Part shown: positions 35,166-45,194 of the stretch, piece by piece
How the letters are laid out: every line of letters begins with the position of its first letter
Position numbering within the stretch: the stretch's first letter is position 1
Source: Mycobacterium sp. 852014-50255_SCH5639931
Lineage (GTDB): Bacteria; Actinomycetota; Actinomycetes; Mycobacteriales; Mycobacteriaceae
Assembly: GCF_001665605.1 (NCBI RefSeq)
Contig: NZ_LZSV01000011.1
Span: 62,001-126,000 of the forward strand
Length of the DNA: 64,000 nucleotides
Direction of reading: 5' to 3'
Program-made: the position numbers and the translations under genes
The notes under the pieces: generated by a model
Told to the model about the DNA's origin: nothing
Seen by the model: only the letters and a program-made list of their open reading frames with translations
The model's database searches: none

Positions 35166-35633
35166 ATGCAGGGACTCGTACTGCAGCTGACGCGTGCCGG
35201 ATTTTTAATGTTGTTGTGGGTATTCATCTGGTCCGTGCTGCGGATCTTGCGGACCGACATCTACGCGCCCACCGGCGCCGTCATGGTCCGCCGGGGGTTG
35301 GCGCTGCGCGGCACCCTGCTGCCTTCGCGGCAGCGCCGCCATGCCGCGCGCTACCTGGTGGTGACCGAGGGGGCGTTGGCGGGCGCGCGCATCACACTCA
35401 GCGGGCAGCCGGTGTTGATCGGTAGAGCCGACGACTCGACCCTGGTGCTCACCGACGACTACGCCTCGACGCGGCACGCCCAGCTATCTCAGCGCGGTTC
35501 GGAATGGTATGTCGAGGATCTAGGATCGACCAACGGCACTTACCTTGACAGGGCAAAGGTGACCACTGCGGTACGAGTTCCAATAGGAACGCCGATTCGG
35601 ATCGGCAAAACGGCGATCGAGTTGCGCCCGTGA
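35166..35633 (+). CDS. fhaB: FHA domain protein FhaB (FipA)
   Basis: A 155-aa protein (Rv0019c). An N-terminal membrane segment (about residues 10-30, FLMLLWVFIWSVLRIL) is followed by a cytoplasmic FHA domain with LIGRADDSTLVL, the STRHAQL turn and the DLGSTNGTYLD loop. In Mtb FipA links FtsZ and FtsQ after PknA-dependent phosphorylation. GGAAAGGAC before ATG 35166 is its ribosome site. Its stop overlaps the GTG of pstP, placing it first in the coupled fhaB-pstP-rodA-pbpA-pknA-pknB chain. Confidence 0.96.
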   Translation: MQGLVLQLTRAGFLMLLWVFIWSVLRILRTDIYAPTGAVMVRRGLALRGTLLPSRQRRHAARYLVVTEGALAGARITLSGQPVLIGRADDSTLVLTDDYASTRHAQLSQRGSEWYVEDLGSTNGTYLDRAKVTTAVRVPIGTPIRIGKTAIELRP

Positions 35634-37141
35634 CCCTGGTTCTGCGATATGCCGCGCGCAGCGATCGCGGCCTGGTGCGCGCCAATAACGAAGACTCCGT
35701 CTACGCCGGTGCGCGGCTGCTCGCCCTGGCTGACGGCATGGGCGGCCACGCCGCCGGCGAAGTGGCCTCCCAGCTGGTGATCGCCGCGCTGGCCCATCTC
35801 GACGACGACGAACCCGGCGGCGACCTGCTCGCCAAGCTCGACGCCGCGGTGCGCTCGGGCAACGCGGCCATCGCCGCGCAGGTGGAGGCCGAGCCCGAGC
35901 TCGAGGGGATGGGCACGACGCTCACCGCAATCCTGTTCGCGGGCGACCGAATTGGCTTGGTACACATCGGCGACTCGCGCGGCTATCTGCTGCGCGACGG
36001 TGAACTCACCCAGATCACCAAGGACGACACGTTCGTCCAGACCTTGGTCGACGAAGGCCGGATCACCCGCGAAGAGGCACACAGCCACCCACAGCGGTCG
36101 CTGATCATGCGCGCGCTGACCGGACACGAGGTGGAGCCGACCCTGACCATGCGCGAGGCGCGGGCCGGTGATCGCTACCTACTTTGCTCCGATGGGCTCA
36201 GCGATCCGGTGAGCGACGAAACCATCCTCGAGGCGCTGCAGATCCCCGACGTGGCCGAAGCCGCCTACCGCCTCATCGAGCTGGCGTTGCGCGGCGGCGG
36301 CCCGGACAACGTGACCGTGGTGGTCGCCGACGTCGTCGACTACGACTACGGCCAAACCCAACCGATTTTGGCGGGCGCGGTTTCCGGCGACGACGACCAG
36401 ATGACGTTGCCCAACACCTCCGCGGGCCGCGCCTCCGCCATCAGGCCCCGCGAAGAGGCCGCCAAACGTGTTGCGCCACAACCGGAAACACCCGTCCGGC
36501 CGCGGTGGCCCAGGCGGCGGATGTTCTTCGCCGTGACACTGGCGGTTTTGTTTGTTCTCTCCGGCATGGCCATCAGCTGGTGGGTCATCCAGCGCAATTA
36601 TTACGTCGCCGAATACGACGGCAAGGTATCGGTCGTCCGTGGCATTCAGGGGTCCCTGTTGGGCGTGCCCCTGCAGCGGCCGTACCTGGTGGCCTGCCTG
36701 AGCGCCCGCAACGAGCTGTCCCTGATCGGTTACGACGAATCCGGTCATCCGAACTGTCAACTGATGACGCTGCGCGACCTTCGCCGGCCCGGACAGGTTC
36801 AGGTTCAGACCGGGCTGCCCGGCGGAAGCCTGGACCAGGCCGAGTCCCAGTTACGGCAGTTGCTGGCTGAATACCTGCTTCCTACTTGTCCGTCCCCGCG
36901 CGCCACGTCACCGCCGGGCTCCCCGCCCACCGGGAGCGGCACCCCCGAATCAAGTGTCGCGGCATCGCCAGCACCCACCACCGCACCGACCACCGCTTCT
37001 TCCGGCCCCAACGGCCCCCCCAGCGCCACAGCCGGCCCCGCGACCACGTCGCCGGTGGGCCCCCCGACCACTTCCCAAACGGTCACCGCGCTTCCAGCAC
37101 CTCCACTGCAACCGGGCATTGACTGCCGGACGGTGGCATGA
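35630..37141 (+). CDS. pstP: Ser/Thr protein phosphatase PstP (PP2C)
   Basis: A 503-aa membrane phosphatase that reverses PknA/PknB phosphorylation. The catalytic domain (about residues 1-240) has the PPM metal motifs RSDRGLVRANNEDS, LALADGMGGHAAGE, IGLVHIGDSRGYL, YLLCSDGLSD and GPDNVTVVV. A membrane segment follows (about 302-325, FFAVTLAVLFVLSGMAISWW), then an extracellular part and a long Pro/Thr-rich tail. The GTG start at 35630 overlaps the fhaB stop, and its end overlaps rodA by ATGA. The homologue is Rv0018c (514 aa). Confidence 0.97.
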   Translation: MTLVLRYAARSDRGLVRANNEDSVYAGARLLALADGMGGHAAGEVASQLVIAALAHLDDDEPGGDLLAKLDAAVRSGNAAIAAQVEAEPELEGMGTTLTAILFAGDRIGLVHIGDSRGYLLRDGELTQITKDDTFVQTLVDEGRITREEAHSHPQRSLIMRALTGHEVEPTLTMREARAGDRYLLCSDGLSDPVSDETILEALQIPDVAEAAYRLIELALRGGGPDNVTVVVADVVDYDYGQTQPILAGAVSGDDDQMTLPNTSAGRASAIRPREEAAKRVAPQPETPVRPRWPRRRMFFAVTLAVLFVLSGMAISWWVIQRNYYVAEYDGKVSVVRGIQGSLLGVPLQRPYLVACLSARNELSLIGYDESGHPNCQLMTLRDLRRPGQVQVQTGLPGGSLDQAESQLRQLLAEYLLPTCPSPRATSPPGSPPTGSGTPESSVAASPAPTTAPTTASSGPNGPPSATAGPATTSPVGPPTTSQTVTALPAPPLQPGIDCRTVA

Positions 37142-38547
37142 CGACACAACTCCAGCCGCCCGTCGCGGTCACACCCCCGCTGCCCACCCGTCGCAACGCC
37201 GAGCTGCTGCTGCTGTGCTTCGCCGCAGCGATCACGGTCGCCGCGTTGCTGATCGTGGAGGCGAACCAGAACCGCGAATTGCGTTGGAACGTCATCAACT
37301 ACGGGCTGGTGTTCATGCTCGTGTTCGGGTCCGCGCACCTGGCCATCAGGCGTTTCGCCCCCTATACCGATCCGCTGCTGTTGCCAATTGTGGCGTTGCT
37401 CAACGGACTTGGCCTGGTGATGATTCATCGGCTCGACCTGGTCGACAACCAGCTCAGCGGCCGCCACCACCCCAGCGCAACCCAGCAGATGATGTGGACC
37501 CTCGTCGGAGTCGTCGCGTTCGCACTGGTGGTCACGTTTCTCAAAGACCATCGGCAGCTGGCGCGGTACGGCTACATCTGCGGAATCACCGGCCTGGTGC
37601 TGTTGGTGATTCCCGCACTGCTGCCGACATCGCTGTCCGAACAGAACGGCGCGAAAATCTGGATTCGCTTCCCCGGGTTCTCGATTCAGCCCGCAGAATT
37701 CTCCAAGATCTTGTTGCTGATCTTCTTCTCCGCCGTGCTGATCGCCAAGCGGGGCCTGTTCACCAGCGTCGGCAAACATTTCATGGGCCTGACCCTGCCG
37801 CGTCCGCGCGACCTCGCGCCACTGCTGGCCGCCTGGGTGATCTCCATCGGTGTGATGGTCTTCGAAAAGGACCTAGGTACCTCGCTGCTGCTGTATGCGT
37901 CGTTTCTGGTGGTGGTTTACCTTGCGACACAACGATTCAGCTGGGTGGTGACCGGCCTGGTGCTGTTCGCGGTGGGCAGCGTCATCGCATATTTCGTCTT
38001 CGCGCATGTGCGAGTCCGGGTGCAGATGTGGTGGGACCCGTTCTCCGACCCCGACGGCAGCGGCTACCAGATTGTCCAGTCCCTGTTCAGTTTCGCCACC
38101 GGCGGGATCTTCGGCACGGGGCTGGGAAACGGGCAACCCGATACTGTTCCGGCCGCGTCGACCGACTTCATCATTGCCGCGTTCGGTGAAGAACTCGGGC
38201 TCGTCGGGCTCGCCAGCATCTTGATGCTCTACACCATCGTCATCGTCCGCGGCATGCGCACCGCGATCGCGACGCGGGACAGCTTCGGCAAGCTGCTGGC
38301 TGCGGGCCTGGCCTCCACCCTGGCCATCCAGCTGTTCATCGTCGTCGGCGGCGTTACGCAACTCATCCCGTTGACAGGTTTGACCACCCCATGGATGTCC
38401 TACGGTGGATCGTCATTGCTGGCGAACTATGTGTTGCTGGCCATCCTCGCTCGCATCTCCCACAGCGCCCGGCATCCGTTACGCGGCCGAGAGCGCAAGG
38501 ACTCGCCGATCGCGGCGGCCAAGACCGAGGTGATCGAGAAGGTATGA
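37138..38547 (+). CDS. rodA: Peptidoglycan glycosyltransferase RodA (SEDS family)
   Basis: A 469-aa polytopic membrane protein that polymerises lipid II for cell elongation. Ten or more hydrophobic segments are visible. SEDS signatures include FSIQPAEFSKILLLIFF, FEKDLGTSLL and the late LIPLTGLTTPWMSYGGSSLL. It is partnered with the transpeptidase encoded next (pbpA), with ATG/TGA overlaps at both ends (37138-37141 and 38544-38547). The homologue is Rv0017c. Coupling to pknA/pknB and pstP points to phospho-control of elongation. Confidence 0.97.
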   Translation: MTTQLQPPVAVTPPLPTRRNAELLLLCFAAAITVAALLIVEANQNRELRWNVINYGLVFMLVFGSAHLAIRRFAPYTDPLLLPIVALLNGLGLVMIHRLDLVDNQLSGRHHPSATQQMMWTLVGVVAFALVVTFLKDHRQLARYGYICGITGLVLLVIPALLPTSLSEQNGAKIWIRFPGFSIQPAEFSKILLLIFFSAVLIAKRGLFTSVGKHFMGLTLPRPRDLAPLLAAWVISIGVMVFEKDLGTSLLLYASFLVVVYLATQRFSWVVTGLVLFAVGSVIAYFVFAHVRVRVQMWWDPFSDPDGSGYQIVQSLFSFATGGIFGTGLGNGQPDTVPAASTDFIIAAFGEELGLVGLASILMLYTIVIVRGMRTAIATRDSFGKLLAAGLASTLAIQLFIVVGGVTQLIPLTGLTTPWMSYGGSSLLANYVLLAILARISHSARHPLRGRERKDSPIAAAKTEVIEKV

Positions 38548-40022
38548 ACACCTCTCTGCGCCGCATCTCGATCACCGTCATGGCGCTGATCGTGCTCTTG
38601 CTGCTCAACGCCACGATGACGCAGGTGTTCGCCGCCGACTCGCTGCGCGCCGACCCGCGCAATCAGCGTGTCCTGCTCGACGAGTATTCGCGTCAGCGCG
38701 GCCAGATCATCGCCGGCGGCCAGTTGCTGGCCTATTCGGTGGCCACCGACAGCCGCTTCCGCTTTCTGCGGGTCTACCCGAACCCGGCCGTGTACGCGCC
38801 GCTCACCGGCTTCTACTCGCTGCGTTATTCCAGCACGGGCCTGGAGCGCGCCGAGGACCCACTGTTGAACGGCTCGGACGAGCGGCTGTTCGGGCGCCGG
38901 CTGGCCGATTTCTTCACCGGCCGCGATCCGCGCGGCGGCAACGTCGACACCACCATCAGACCGCGGGTCCAGCAGGCCGGCTGGGACGCGATGCAGCAGG
39001 GCTGTGGTGGGCCGCCGTGCAAGGGCGCCGTCGTCGCCCTCGAGCCGTCCACCGGCAAGATCTTGGCAATGGTGTCATCGCCGTCCTACGACCCGAATCT
39101 GCTGGCGTCGCACGATCCCCAGGTGCAGGCGCAAGCATGGCAGCGGCTCCGCGACGACCCCGACAATCCGCTGACCAACCGCGCCATCTCCGAGACCTAC
39201 CCGCCCGGGTCCACCTTCAAGGTGATCACCACCGCGGCCGCGCTGCAGGCCGGTGCGACTGACGCCGAGCAGTTGACCGCGGCGTCCTCCATCGCCCTGC
39301 CCGACAGCACCGCGACGTTGGAAAACTACGGCGGCCAGCCCTGCGGCAACGAGCCCACCGTGCCGCTCAAGCAAGCGTTCGCCCTGTCCTGCAACACCGC
39401 GTTCGTCCAGCTCGGCATGCACACCGGATCCGATGCGCTGCGCAGCATGGCGCGCTCGTTCGGCCTGGACACCAACCCGAGCGTCATCCCGCTACAGGTC
39501 GCCGAGTCAACCGTCGGGATCATTCCCGACGCCGCGGCGCTGGGCATGACCAGCATCGGCCAGAAAGACGTTGCGCTGACACCGCTGGAGAACGCCCAGA
39601 TCGCGGCGACCATCGCGAACGACGGCGTCACGATGCAGCCCTACCTGATCGACAGCCTCAAGGGCCCGGACCTGGCCAACATCAGCACCACCGCCCCCTA
39701 TCAGCAGCGCCGCGCGGTGTCACCCCAGGTCGCCGCTAAGCTAACAGAGCTGATGGTCGGCGCCGAGAAGGTCGCACAGCAGAAAGGGGCCATTCCCGGC
39801 GTGCAGATCGCATCCAAGACGGGTACCGCAGAGCATGGCACCGATCCGCGTAATACGCCGCCGCACGCGTGGTACATCGCCTTCGCGCCCGCGCAGACGC
39901 CGAAAGTCGCCGTGGCAGTGTTGGTAGAGAATGGCGGCGACCGCCTGTCCGCGACGGGAGGTGCACTCGCCGCGCCGATCGGACGGGCTGTGATCCAAGC
40001 CGCGCTACAGGGAGGACCATGA
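38544..40022 (+). CDS. pbpA: Class B penicillin-binding protein PbpA
   Basis: A 492-aa D,D-transpeptidase (491 aa in Mtb Rv0016c). An N-terminal membrane anchor (residues 8-30) precedes a dimerisation region and the penicillin-binding domain with STFK (Ser223 nucleophile, Lys226), SCN (282-284) and KTG (424-426). It cross-links peptidoglycan made by RodA. ATG 38544 overlaps the rodA stop, and its own stop overlaps pknA. PbpA localisation and activity in mycobacteria depend on PknB phosphorylation, consistent with the operon. Confidence 0.97.
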   Translation: MNTSLRRISITVMALIVLLLLNATMTQVFAADSLRADPRNQRVLLDEYSRQRGQIIAGGQLLAYSVATDSRFRFLRVYPNPAVYAPLTGFYSLRYSSTGLERAEDPLLNGSDERLFGRRLADFFTGRDPRGGNVDTTIRPRVQQAGWDAMQQGCGGPPCKGAVVALEPSTGKILAMVSSPSYDPNLLASHDPQVQAQAWQRLRDDPDNPLTNRAISETYPPGSTFKVITTAAALQAGATDAEQLTAASSIALPDSTATLENYGGQPCGNEPTVPLKQAFALSCNTAFVQLGMHTGSDALRSMARSFGLDTNPSVIPLQVAESTVGIIPDAAALGMTSIGQKDVALTPLENAQIAATIANDGVTMQPYLIDSLKGPDLANISTTAPYQQRRAVSPQVAAKLTELMVGAEKVAQQKGAIPGVQIASKTGTAEHGTDPRNTPPHAWYIAFAPAQTPKVAVAVLVENGGDRLSATGGALAAPIGRAVIQAALQGGP

Positions 40023-41335
40023 GCCCGCGAGTTGGTGTGACGCTGTCTGGCAGATACCGCCTGCAGCGCCTGATCGCCACCGGCGGCATGGGCCAGGTCT
40101 GGGAGGCGGTGGACAGCCGGCTCGGCCGGCGCGTCGCGGTCAAGGTGCTCAAACAGGAGTTCTCCCAGGACCCGGAGTTCATCGAGCGGTTCCGCGCCGA
40201 GGCGCGCACCACCGCGATGCTCAATCACCCCGGCATCGCCCAGGTCCACGACTACGGCGAGAGCCAGCTGGACGGGGAAGGCCGCACCGCCTACCTGGTG
40301 ATGGAGCTGGTGAACGGCGAGCCGCTGAACTCGGTCCTCAAACGCACGGGCCGGCTGTCGCTGCGGCATGCCCTGGACATGCTCGAGCAGACCGGCCGGG
40401 CCCTGCAGGTCGCGCACGCCGCCGGCTTGGTGCACCGCGACGTCAAGCCGGGCAACATCCTGATCACCCCGACCGGCCAGGTGAAGATCACCGACTTCGG
40501 TATCGCCAAGGCGGTCGACGCCGCGCCCGTCACCCAGACGGGCATGGTGATGGGCACCGCCCAGTACATCGCCCCCGAACAGGCCCTCGGCCACGACGCG
40601 ACCCCCTCCAGCGACGTGTACTCCCTGGGCGTCGTCGGCTACGAGGTGGTGTCGGGCAAGCGGCCGTTCACCGGTGACGGCGCCCTGACCGTGGCGATGA
40701 AGCACATCAAGGAGCCCCCGCCGCCGCTGCCCGCGGAGCTGCCGCCCAACGTGCGAGAACTCATCGAGATCACGTTGGTCAAGAATCCCGCGATGCGCTA
40801 CCGCAGCGGCGGGCCGTTCGCCGACGCCGTGTCGGCGGTACGCGCCGGCCGCCGTCCGCCGCGGCCCAGCCAGTCACCGCCCCCCGGCCGGGCATCGCCG
40901 GCGGCCATTCCGTCCAGCCCGACGACCCGGGCGGCCGCCGTGTCGAGCCCCCGGAGCGCGCCGCCGCGCCGATCCCGGCCGGCCACCGGCGGTCATCGCC
41001 CGCCCCCGGCCCGGCGCACCTTCTCGTCGGGTCAGCGCGCGTTGCTGTGGGCCGCGGGGGTCCTCGGAGCGCTGGCGATCATCATCGCGGTGCTGATCGT
41101 CATCAACTCCCGCACGGACACCCAGCAGCAGCCCCCACCCCCGACGGTCACCGACACCGGGACCCCGCCCGCGCCGTCGGCGAGCAACACCCCCAGCGGC
41201 TCCGCGCCACGGCTTAATTGGACGGACCGCGGGGCGCTAAGTAATTCTGGACTGCAACGAGGGCCGGCCGAGCACGGGTGGGGTGAACCACCGACGCTCA
41301 GCGCATCACCGGCCCGACACGAGATGCCACGATGA
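40019..41335 (+). CDS. pknA: Ser/Thr protein kinase PknA
   Basis: A 438-aa receptor-like kinase (431 aa in Mtb Rv0015c). The kinase domain covers about residues 10-270: Gly-rich loop [12 protein letters not shown] lysine, [12 protein letters not shown] catalytic loop, DFG, and [11 protein letters not shown] in the activation segment. A Pro/Ser/Arg-rich juxtamembrane linker follows, one membrane segment (about 340-362), and a short Pro-rich extracellular tail without PASTA repeats. It regulates cell shape and division with PknB. ATG 40019 overlaps the pbpA stop. Confidence 0.97.
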   Translation: MSPRVGVTLSGRYRLQRLIATGGMGQVWEAVDSRLGRRVAVKVLKQEFSQDPEFIERFRAEARTTAMLNHPGIAQVHDYGESQLDGEGRTAYLVMELVNGEPLNSVLKRTGRLSLRHALDMLEQTGRALQVAHAAGLVHRDVKPGNILITPTGQVKITDFGIAKAVDAAPVTQTGMVMGTAQYIAPEQALGHDATPSSDVYSLGVVGYEVVSGKRPFTGDGALTVAMKHIKEPPPPLPAELPPNVRELIEITLVKNPAMRYRSGGPFADAVSAVRAGRRPPRPSQSPPPGRASPAAIPSSPTTRAAAVSSPRSAPPRRSRPATGGHRPPPARRTFSSGQRALLWAAGVLGALAIIIAVLIVINSRTDTQQQPPPPTVTDTGTPPAPSASNTPSGSAPRLNWTDRGALSNSGLQRGPAEHGWGEPPTLSASPARHEMPR

Positions 41336-43206
41336 CCACCCCTCAGCACCTGTCTGATCGCTATGAACTGGGCGAAATCCTCGGATTCGGGGGTATGTCC
41401 GAGGTTCACCTGGCCCGCGACGTCCGGTTGCACCGCGACGTCGCGGTTAAAGTGCTGCGCGCCGACCTGGCCCGCGATCCCAGCTTCTATCTGCGGTTCC
41501 GCCGCGAGGCGCAAAACGCCGCCGCCCTCAATCACCCCTCGATCGTCGCGGTCTACGACACCGGCGAGGCGGAGACACCGACGGGTCCGCTGCCGTACAT
41601 CGTCATGGAGTACGTCGACGGCGTCACGCTGCGCGACATCGTGCACACCGATGGCCCCCTACCCCCGCGGCGGGCCATCGAGATCATCGCCGACGCGTGC
41701 CAGGCGCTGAACTTCAGTCACCAGAACGGCATCATCCACCGCGACGTCAAGCCGGCGAACATCATGATCAGCAGCACCAATGCGGTCAAGGTGATGGACT
41801 TCGGCATCGCGCGCGCGATCGCCGACAGCGGCAACAGCGTCACCCAAACCGCGGCGGTGATCGGGACGGCCCAGTATCTGTCGCCCGAGCAGGCCCGCGG
41901 CGACACCGTGGACGCCCGGTCCGACGTCTACTCGCTGGGTTGTGTGCTCTACGAAATCCTCACGGGCGAACCGCCTTTCACCGGCGACTCACCGGTCGCG
42001 GTCGCCTACCAGCACGTGCGGGAGGACCCGATCCCGCCATCGCACCGGCACGAGGGCATCTCCGCAGATCTCGACGCCGTCGTGCTCAAGGCGCTCGCCA
42101 AGAATCCGGACAACCGCTATCAGACCGCCGCGGAGATGCGCGCCGACCTGGTGCGGGTGCACAATGGCGAACCGCCCGAGGCGCCCAAGGTCCTCACCGA
42201 CGCCGACCGGAGCTCGCTGCTCGCGACGGGTGGAAACCTGCCCGGCCCGCGCACCGACGCGCTGCCCCGCCAACCCCTACGTCGCATCGACGACCGCAAC
42301 GGCGGTTCGGTCGGGCGCTGGATCGTCGCGGTCGCCGCGCTGGCGGTGCTGACGATCGTCGTCGTCATCGCCTTCAACACCTTCGGCGGCACCACCCGCG
42401 ATGTGCAGGTGCCCGACATGCGAGGCCAAGTCTCCGCCGATGCCATTGCCGCGCTGCAGAACCGCGGCTTCAAGACGCGCACCCTGCAAAAGCCCGATTC
42501 GACGATCCCGCCCGACCACGTCATCAGCACCGACCCCGGGGCCAACGCTTCGGTGAGCGCGGGTGACGAGATCACCATCAACGTCTCGACCGGTCCCGAG
42601 CAACGCGAGGTGCCCGACGTCTCCTCGCTGGGTTACTCCGACGCGATCAGCAAGCTCAAGGCCGCCGGCTTCACCAAGTTCAAGCAGGCCAATTCACCGT
42701 CGAGCCCGGAGCTGCTGGGCAAGGTGATCGGCACCAACCCGCCCGCCAACCAGACATCGGCGATCACCAACGTCATCACCGTCATCGTCGGCTCGGGGCC
42801 GGAGACCAAGCAGGTGCCTGACGTAGCGGGCCAGACCGTCGACGTCGCGCAGAAGAATCTCACCGTCTACGGCTTCACCAAGGTCACCCAGGCACAGGTG
42901 GACAGCAACCGGCCGGCCGGTGAGGTGATCGGCACCAATCCGCCTAAGGGCCAGATGGTTCCGGTGGATTCGGTGATCGAGCTCCAGGTGTCCAAGGGCA
43001 ACCAGTTCGTGATGCCCGACCTGAGCGGCATGTTCTGGACGGACGCCGAGCCGCGGTTACGAGCGCTGGGTTGGACGGGGGTGCTGGACAAGGGGCCCGA
43101 CGTGGACGCGGGTGGCTCGCAGTCCCACCGGGTGGTGTATCAGAACCCGCCGGCTGGCACCGGGTGCAACCGGGACGGGATCATCACGCTGAAGTTCGGC
43201 CAGTAG
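41332..43206 (+). CDS. pknB: Ser/Thr protein kinase PknB with four PASTA domains
   Basis: A 624-aa transmembrane kinase (626 aa in Mtb Rv0014c). The N-terminal kinase (about residues 8-280) shows [22 protein letters not shown], and the activation loop with two Thr before [11 protein letters not shown]. One membrane segment follows at about 331-353. The extracellular part holds four PASTA repeats, each opening with a V/MPD motif (VPDMRG, VPDVSS, VPDVAG, MPDLSG), which bind muropeptides and lipid II. The ATG overlaps the pknA stop. Its last 23 bases overlap the convergent trpG end. Confidence 0.98.
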   Translation: MTTPQHLSDRYELGEILGFGGMSEVHLARDVRLHRDVAVKVLRADLARDPSFYLRFRREAQNAAALNHPSIVAVYDTGEAETPTGPLPYIVMEYVDGVTLRDIVHTDGPLPPRRAIEIIADACQALNFSHQNGIIHRDVKPANIMISSTNAVKVMDFGIARAIADSGNSVTQTAAVIGTAQYLSPEQARGDTVDARSDVYSLGCVLYEILTGEPPFTGDSPVAVAYQHVREDPIPPSHRHEGISADLDAVVLKALAKNPDNRYQTAAEMRADLVRVHNGEPPEAPKVLTDADRSSLLATGGNLPGPRTDALPRQPLRRIDDRNGGSVGRWIVAVAALAVLTIVVVIAFNTFGGTTRDVQVPDMRGQVSADAIAALQNRGFKTRTLQKPDSTIPPDHVISTDPGANASVSAGDEITINVSTGPEQREVPDVSSLGYSDAISKLKAAGFTKFKQANSPSSPELLGKVIGTNPPANQTSAITNVITVIVGSGPETKQVPDVAGQTVDVAQKNLTVYGFTKVTQAQVDSNRPAGEVIGTNPPKGQMVPVDSVIELQVSKGNQFVMPDLSGMFWTDAEPRLRALGWTGVLDKGPDVDAGGSQSHRVVYQNPPAGTGCNRDGIITLKFGQ

Positions 43207-43870
43207 CGGCCGGTTCGGCCGGGAAATGGGGCTGCACCGCGGCCCGCACCTCGTTCTCGAGCCGGCGGACCAGTGTGTCGTTGCGCGCCCACCCGCAGTA
43301 GGCGAGCCAGTTCGCCAGCATCCGGTGGCCGCCCTCGGTCAGGATCGACTCCGGATGGAACTGGACACCGTGAATCGGCAACTCGCTGTGCCGCACCCCC
43401 ATGATGACGCCGCCGCGGGTGCGCGCCGTCACCTCCAGCACCGGGGGCAGCGACTCCGGCAGTATGGTCAGCGAGTGGTAGCGGGTCGCCGTGAATGGAT
43501 CCGGAAGCCCTTGCAGCACACCGGTATTGGTGTGGAAGACGTTGCTGGTCTTGCCGTGCAGCAGCTCGGGCGCGCGGTCCACGGTGGCGCCGAAGGCGAC
43601 GCCGATGGCTTGGTGTCCGAGGCAGACCCCGAGCAGCGGGGTGCGCTCGGCGGCACACGCGCCCACCAGCCCGATCGAAGCGCCCGCACGTTCCGGTGTG
43701 CCCGGACCGGGGCTGAGCAGCACACCGTCGAACCGCTTGGCGACGGCTGCCTCGTCGGAAAGCTTGGTGTCGTCGTTGCGCCACACCTCGGCCTCGACGC
43801 CCAGCTGGCCGAGGTACTGCACCAGGTTGAACACGAAGCTGTCGTAGTTGTCGACGACCAGGATCCGCAC
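43184..43870 (-). CDS. trpG: Glutamine amidotransferase TrpG/PabA
   Basis: A 228-aa class I glutamine amidotransferase supplying ammonia to anthranilate synthase (TrpE) and probably also to aminodeoxychorismate synthase (PabB). The triad is Cys83 in LLGVCLGHQ, and His172/Glu174 in VQFHPES; the oxyanion region is SPGPGTPE. The homologue is Rv0013 (232 aa). The start is GTG 43870. Its 3' end overlaps pknB by 23 bases on the opposite strand, and the Rv0012-like gene upstream on the same strand ends 26 bases before its start. Confidence 0.95.
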   Translation of the reverse strand: MRILVVDNYDSFVFNLVQYLGQLGVEAEVWRNDDTKLSDEAAVAKRFDGVLLSPGPGTPERAGASIGLVGACAAERTPLLGVCLGHQAIGVAFGATVDRAPELLHGKTSNVFHTNTGVLQGLPDPFTATRYHSLTILPESLPPVLEVTARTRGGVIMGVRHSELPIHGVQFHPESILTEGGHRMLANWLAYCGWARNDTLVRRLENEVRAAVQPHFPAEPAATGRTSA

Positions 43871-43896
43871 CGTGCCAGGTTACCGTCCGCTGGAAA

Positions 43897-44640
43897 TCAG
43901 TAGCCGATGGTTCCCATGGGCTGCGCGAAATGCAGCCGGTCCGGCTCGGTGTGGCCGACGACCTGCACGTCGGGCTTGACCTCTTCGCGGTAGCCGAGCC
44001 CGAATCGGACCACGTACTGGCGGTACAGCGTGACCAGGGGAGCGGCGGCCAGGGCGGCTTGCATGGCGGCTGCGTTGCCGATCGCGGTGATCGTGTAGGG
44101 CGGGCTGTAGGTGCGCCCGTTGAGCAGCAGCGTGTTGCCGACGCAGCGGGGCACGGACGTGGCGATGATGCGCTGGTCCTGCATCTGGATCGCCTCCGCG
44201 CCGGCGCTCCACAACGCGTTGAGCACGGCCTCGATGTCTTGCTGGTGCACCACCAGGTCGTCGGGCGACGCATCCCGCGGGAAACGGCCGTTGGCGTCCC
44301 GCGGCGCGTCGTCCAGGGTGACAGCGAGGCCCGGCCCGTGCACCGGGTTCATGTCCGCCTCGGCGGCCAGCTCGGCGGAGCGGCGCAGCATCGCCGCCAA
44401 CGCCAGATCCGAGGACCGTCCGTGCGCGGCATCGAGCTTGCCCGCGAGCGAGTCGCGTTGGGCGTTGAGATGGTTCACCGACGCTTGGGCCTCGCGAACC
44501 AGATCGACCAGCCGGGGGGCGTCACTGCGACGGATCTCGGCGCCGCCGGACACCCCGTGGGTGGCCGCAAGGAGCAATCCCGCCGACAGGCACACCACCG
44601 GGACGCCGAAGCGCCATGGTGACCGGCGTCCGTCGCTCAT
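43897..44640 (-). CDS. DUF881 membrane-anchored protein (Rv0012-like)
   Basis: A 247-aa protein with an N-terminal membrane segment (about residues 10-30, FGVPVVCLSAGLLLAATHGV), a coiled-coil-like helix (about 45-85), and a DUF881 domain with VVHQQDIEAVLNALWSAGAE and ITAIGNAAAMQAAL. DUF881 proteins occur next to cell-division genes in actinobacteria and firmicutes. ATG 44640 is the likely start, behind an upstream in-frame extension to 44739 that would invade the crgA promoter region. It is divergent from crgA across 117 bases. Confidence 0.88.
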   Translation of the reverse strand: MSDGRRSPWRFGVPVVCLSAGLLLAATHGVSGGAEIRRSDAPRLVDLVREAQASVNHLNAQRDSLAGKLDAAHGRSSDLALAAMLRRSAELAAEADMNPVHGPGLAVTLDDAPRDANGRFPRDASPDDLVVHQQDIEAVLNALWSAGAEAIQMQDQRIIATSVPRCVGNTLLLNGRTYSPPYTITAIGNAAAMQAALAAAPLVTLYRQYVVRFGLGYREEVKPDVQVVGHTEPDRLHFAQPMGTIGY

Positions 44641-44757
44641 TCGGCTCTCCAATTTCCTGGTCGGCGTGCCTTGTGAGTTAGTCTCGTAGCCAAGCTGTGT
44701 GTGCAGCTGCGGTCTTATCGTTGCACCCGTCCCACTCACCGTTTTGTTGAGGTAATC

Positions 44758-45039
44758 ATGCCCAAGTCCAAGGTCCGCAAGAAGAACGACTTCGCCGTCA
44801 GTGCGGTCAGCCGCACGCCGGTGAAGGTCAAGGTGGGACCGTCGAGCGTGTGGTTCGTCGCCTTGTTCGTCGGCCTCATGCTGATCGGGCTCGTCTGGTT
44901 GATGGTGTTTCAGCTAGCCGCCGTGGGCAGCCAGGCGCCCACCGCCCTTACCTGGATGGCGCAACTCGGGCCATGGAACTACGCCATCGCGTTCGCTTTC
45001 ATGATCACCGGTTTGTTGCTGACGATGCGCTGGCACTGA
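44758..45039 (+). CDS. crgA: Cell division protein CrgA
   Basis: A 93-aa protein, exactly the length of Mtb CrgA (Rv0011c). A basic N-terminus ([12 protein letters not shown]) is followed by two membrane helices (about residues 29-52 and 66-88). CrgA helps to recruit FtsQ, FtsI and CwsA to the septum. TTGAGG precedes ATG 44758. Its interaction partner CwsA is encoded 1.3 kb downstream on the same strand. Confidence 0.97.
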   Translation: MPKSKVRKKNDFAVSAVSRTPVKVKVGPSSVWFVALFVGLMLIGLVWLMVFQLAAVGSQAPTALTWMAQLGPWNYAIAFAFMITGLLLTMRWH

Positions 45040-45110
45040 GCGACGTCAGCCGCGGAATGAATTCATTTTCGGGTTGCCCCGTCACTGCGCCAGCAACATT
45101 CCCACCCCCC

Positions 45111-45159
45111 AATCACACGCGTGTGATTTATCCCCACTGTTGATAGCGTCTGTGGATAA
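45111..45159. promoter_or_regulatory. 18-bp perfect palindrome with two inverted DnaA-box-like sites
   Basis: AATCACACGCGTGTGATT (45111-45128) is a perfect palindrome. It abuts TTATCCCCA (45128-45136), one mismatch from the consensus DnaA box, and TGTGGATAA (45151-45159) is a perfect DnaA box on the opposite strand. The block lies between crgA and the Rv0010c-like gene, 36 bases before the latter's ATG. DnaA binding as transcription control or as a titration site is inference. Confidence 0.55.
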
Positions 45160-45194
45160 CTCCATAGGCCGTGGTGGGAGGGGCTGAGCGGCGC

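Noticed and set aside
45111..45159. Chromosomal replication origin
   Set aside because: Only two DnaA-box-like sites and no dnaA/dnaN flanks; at most a DnaA-binding regulatory site.
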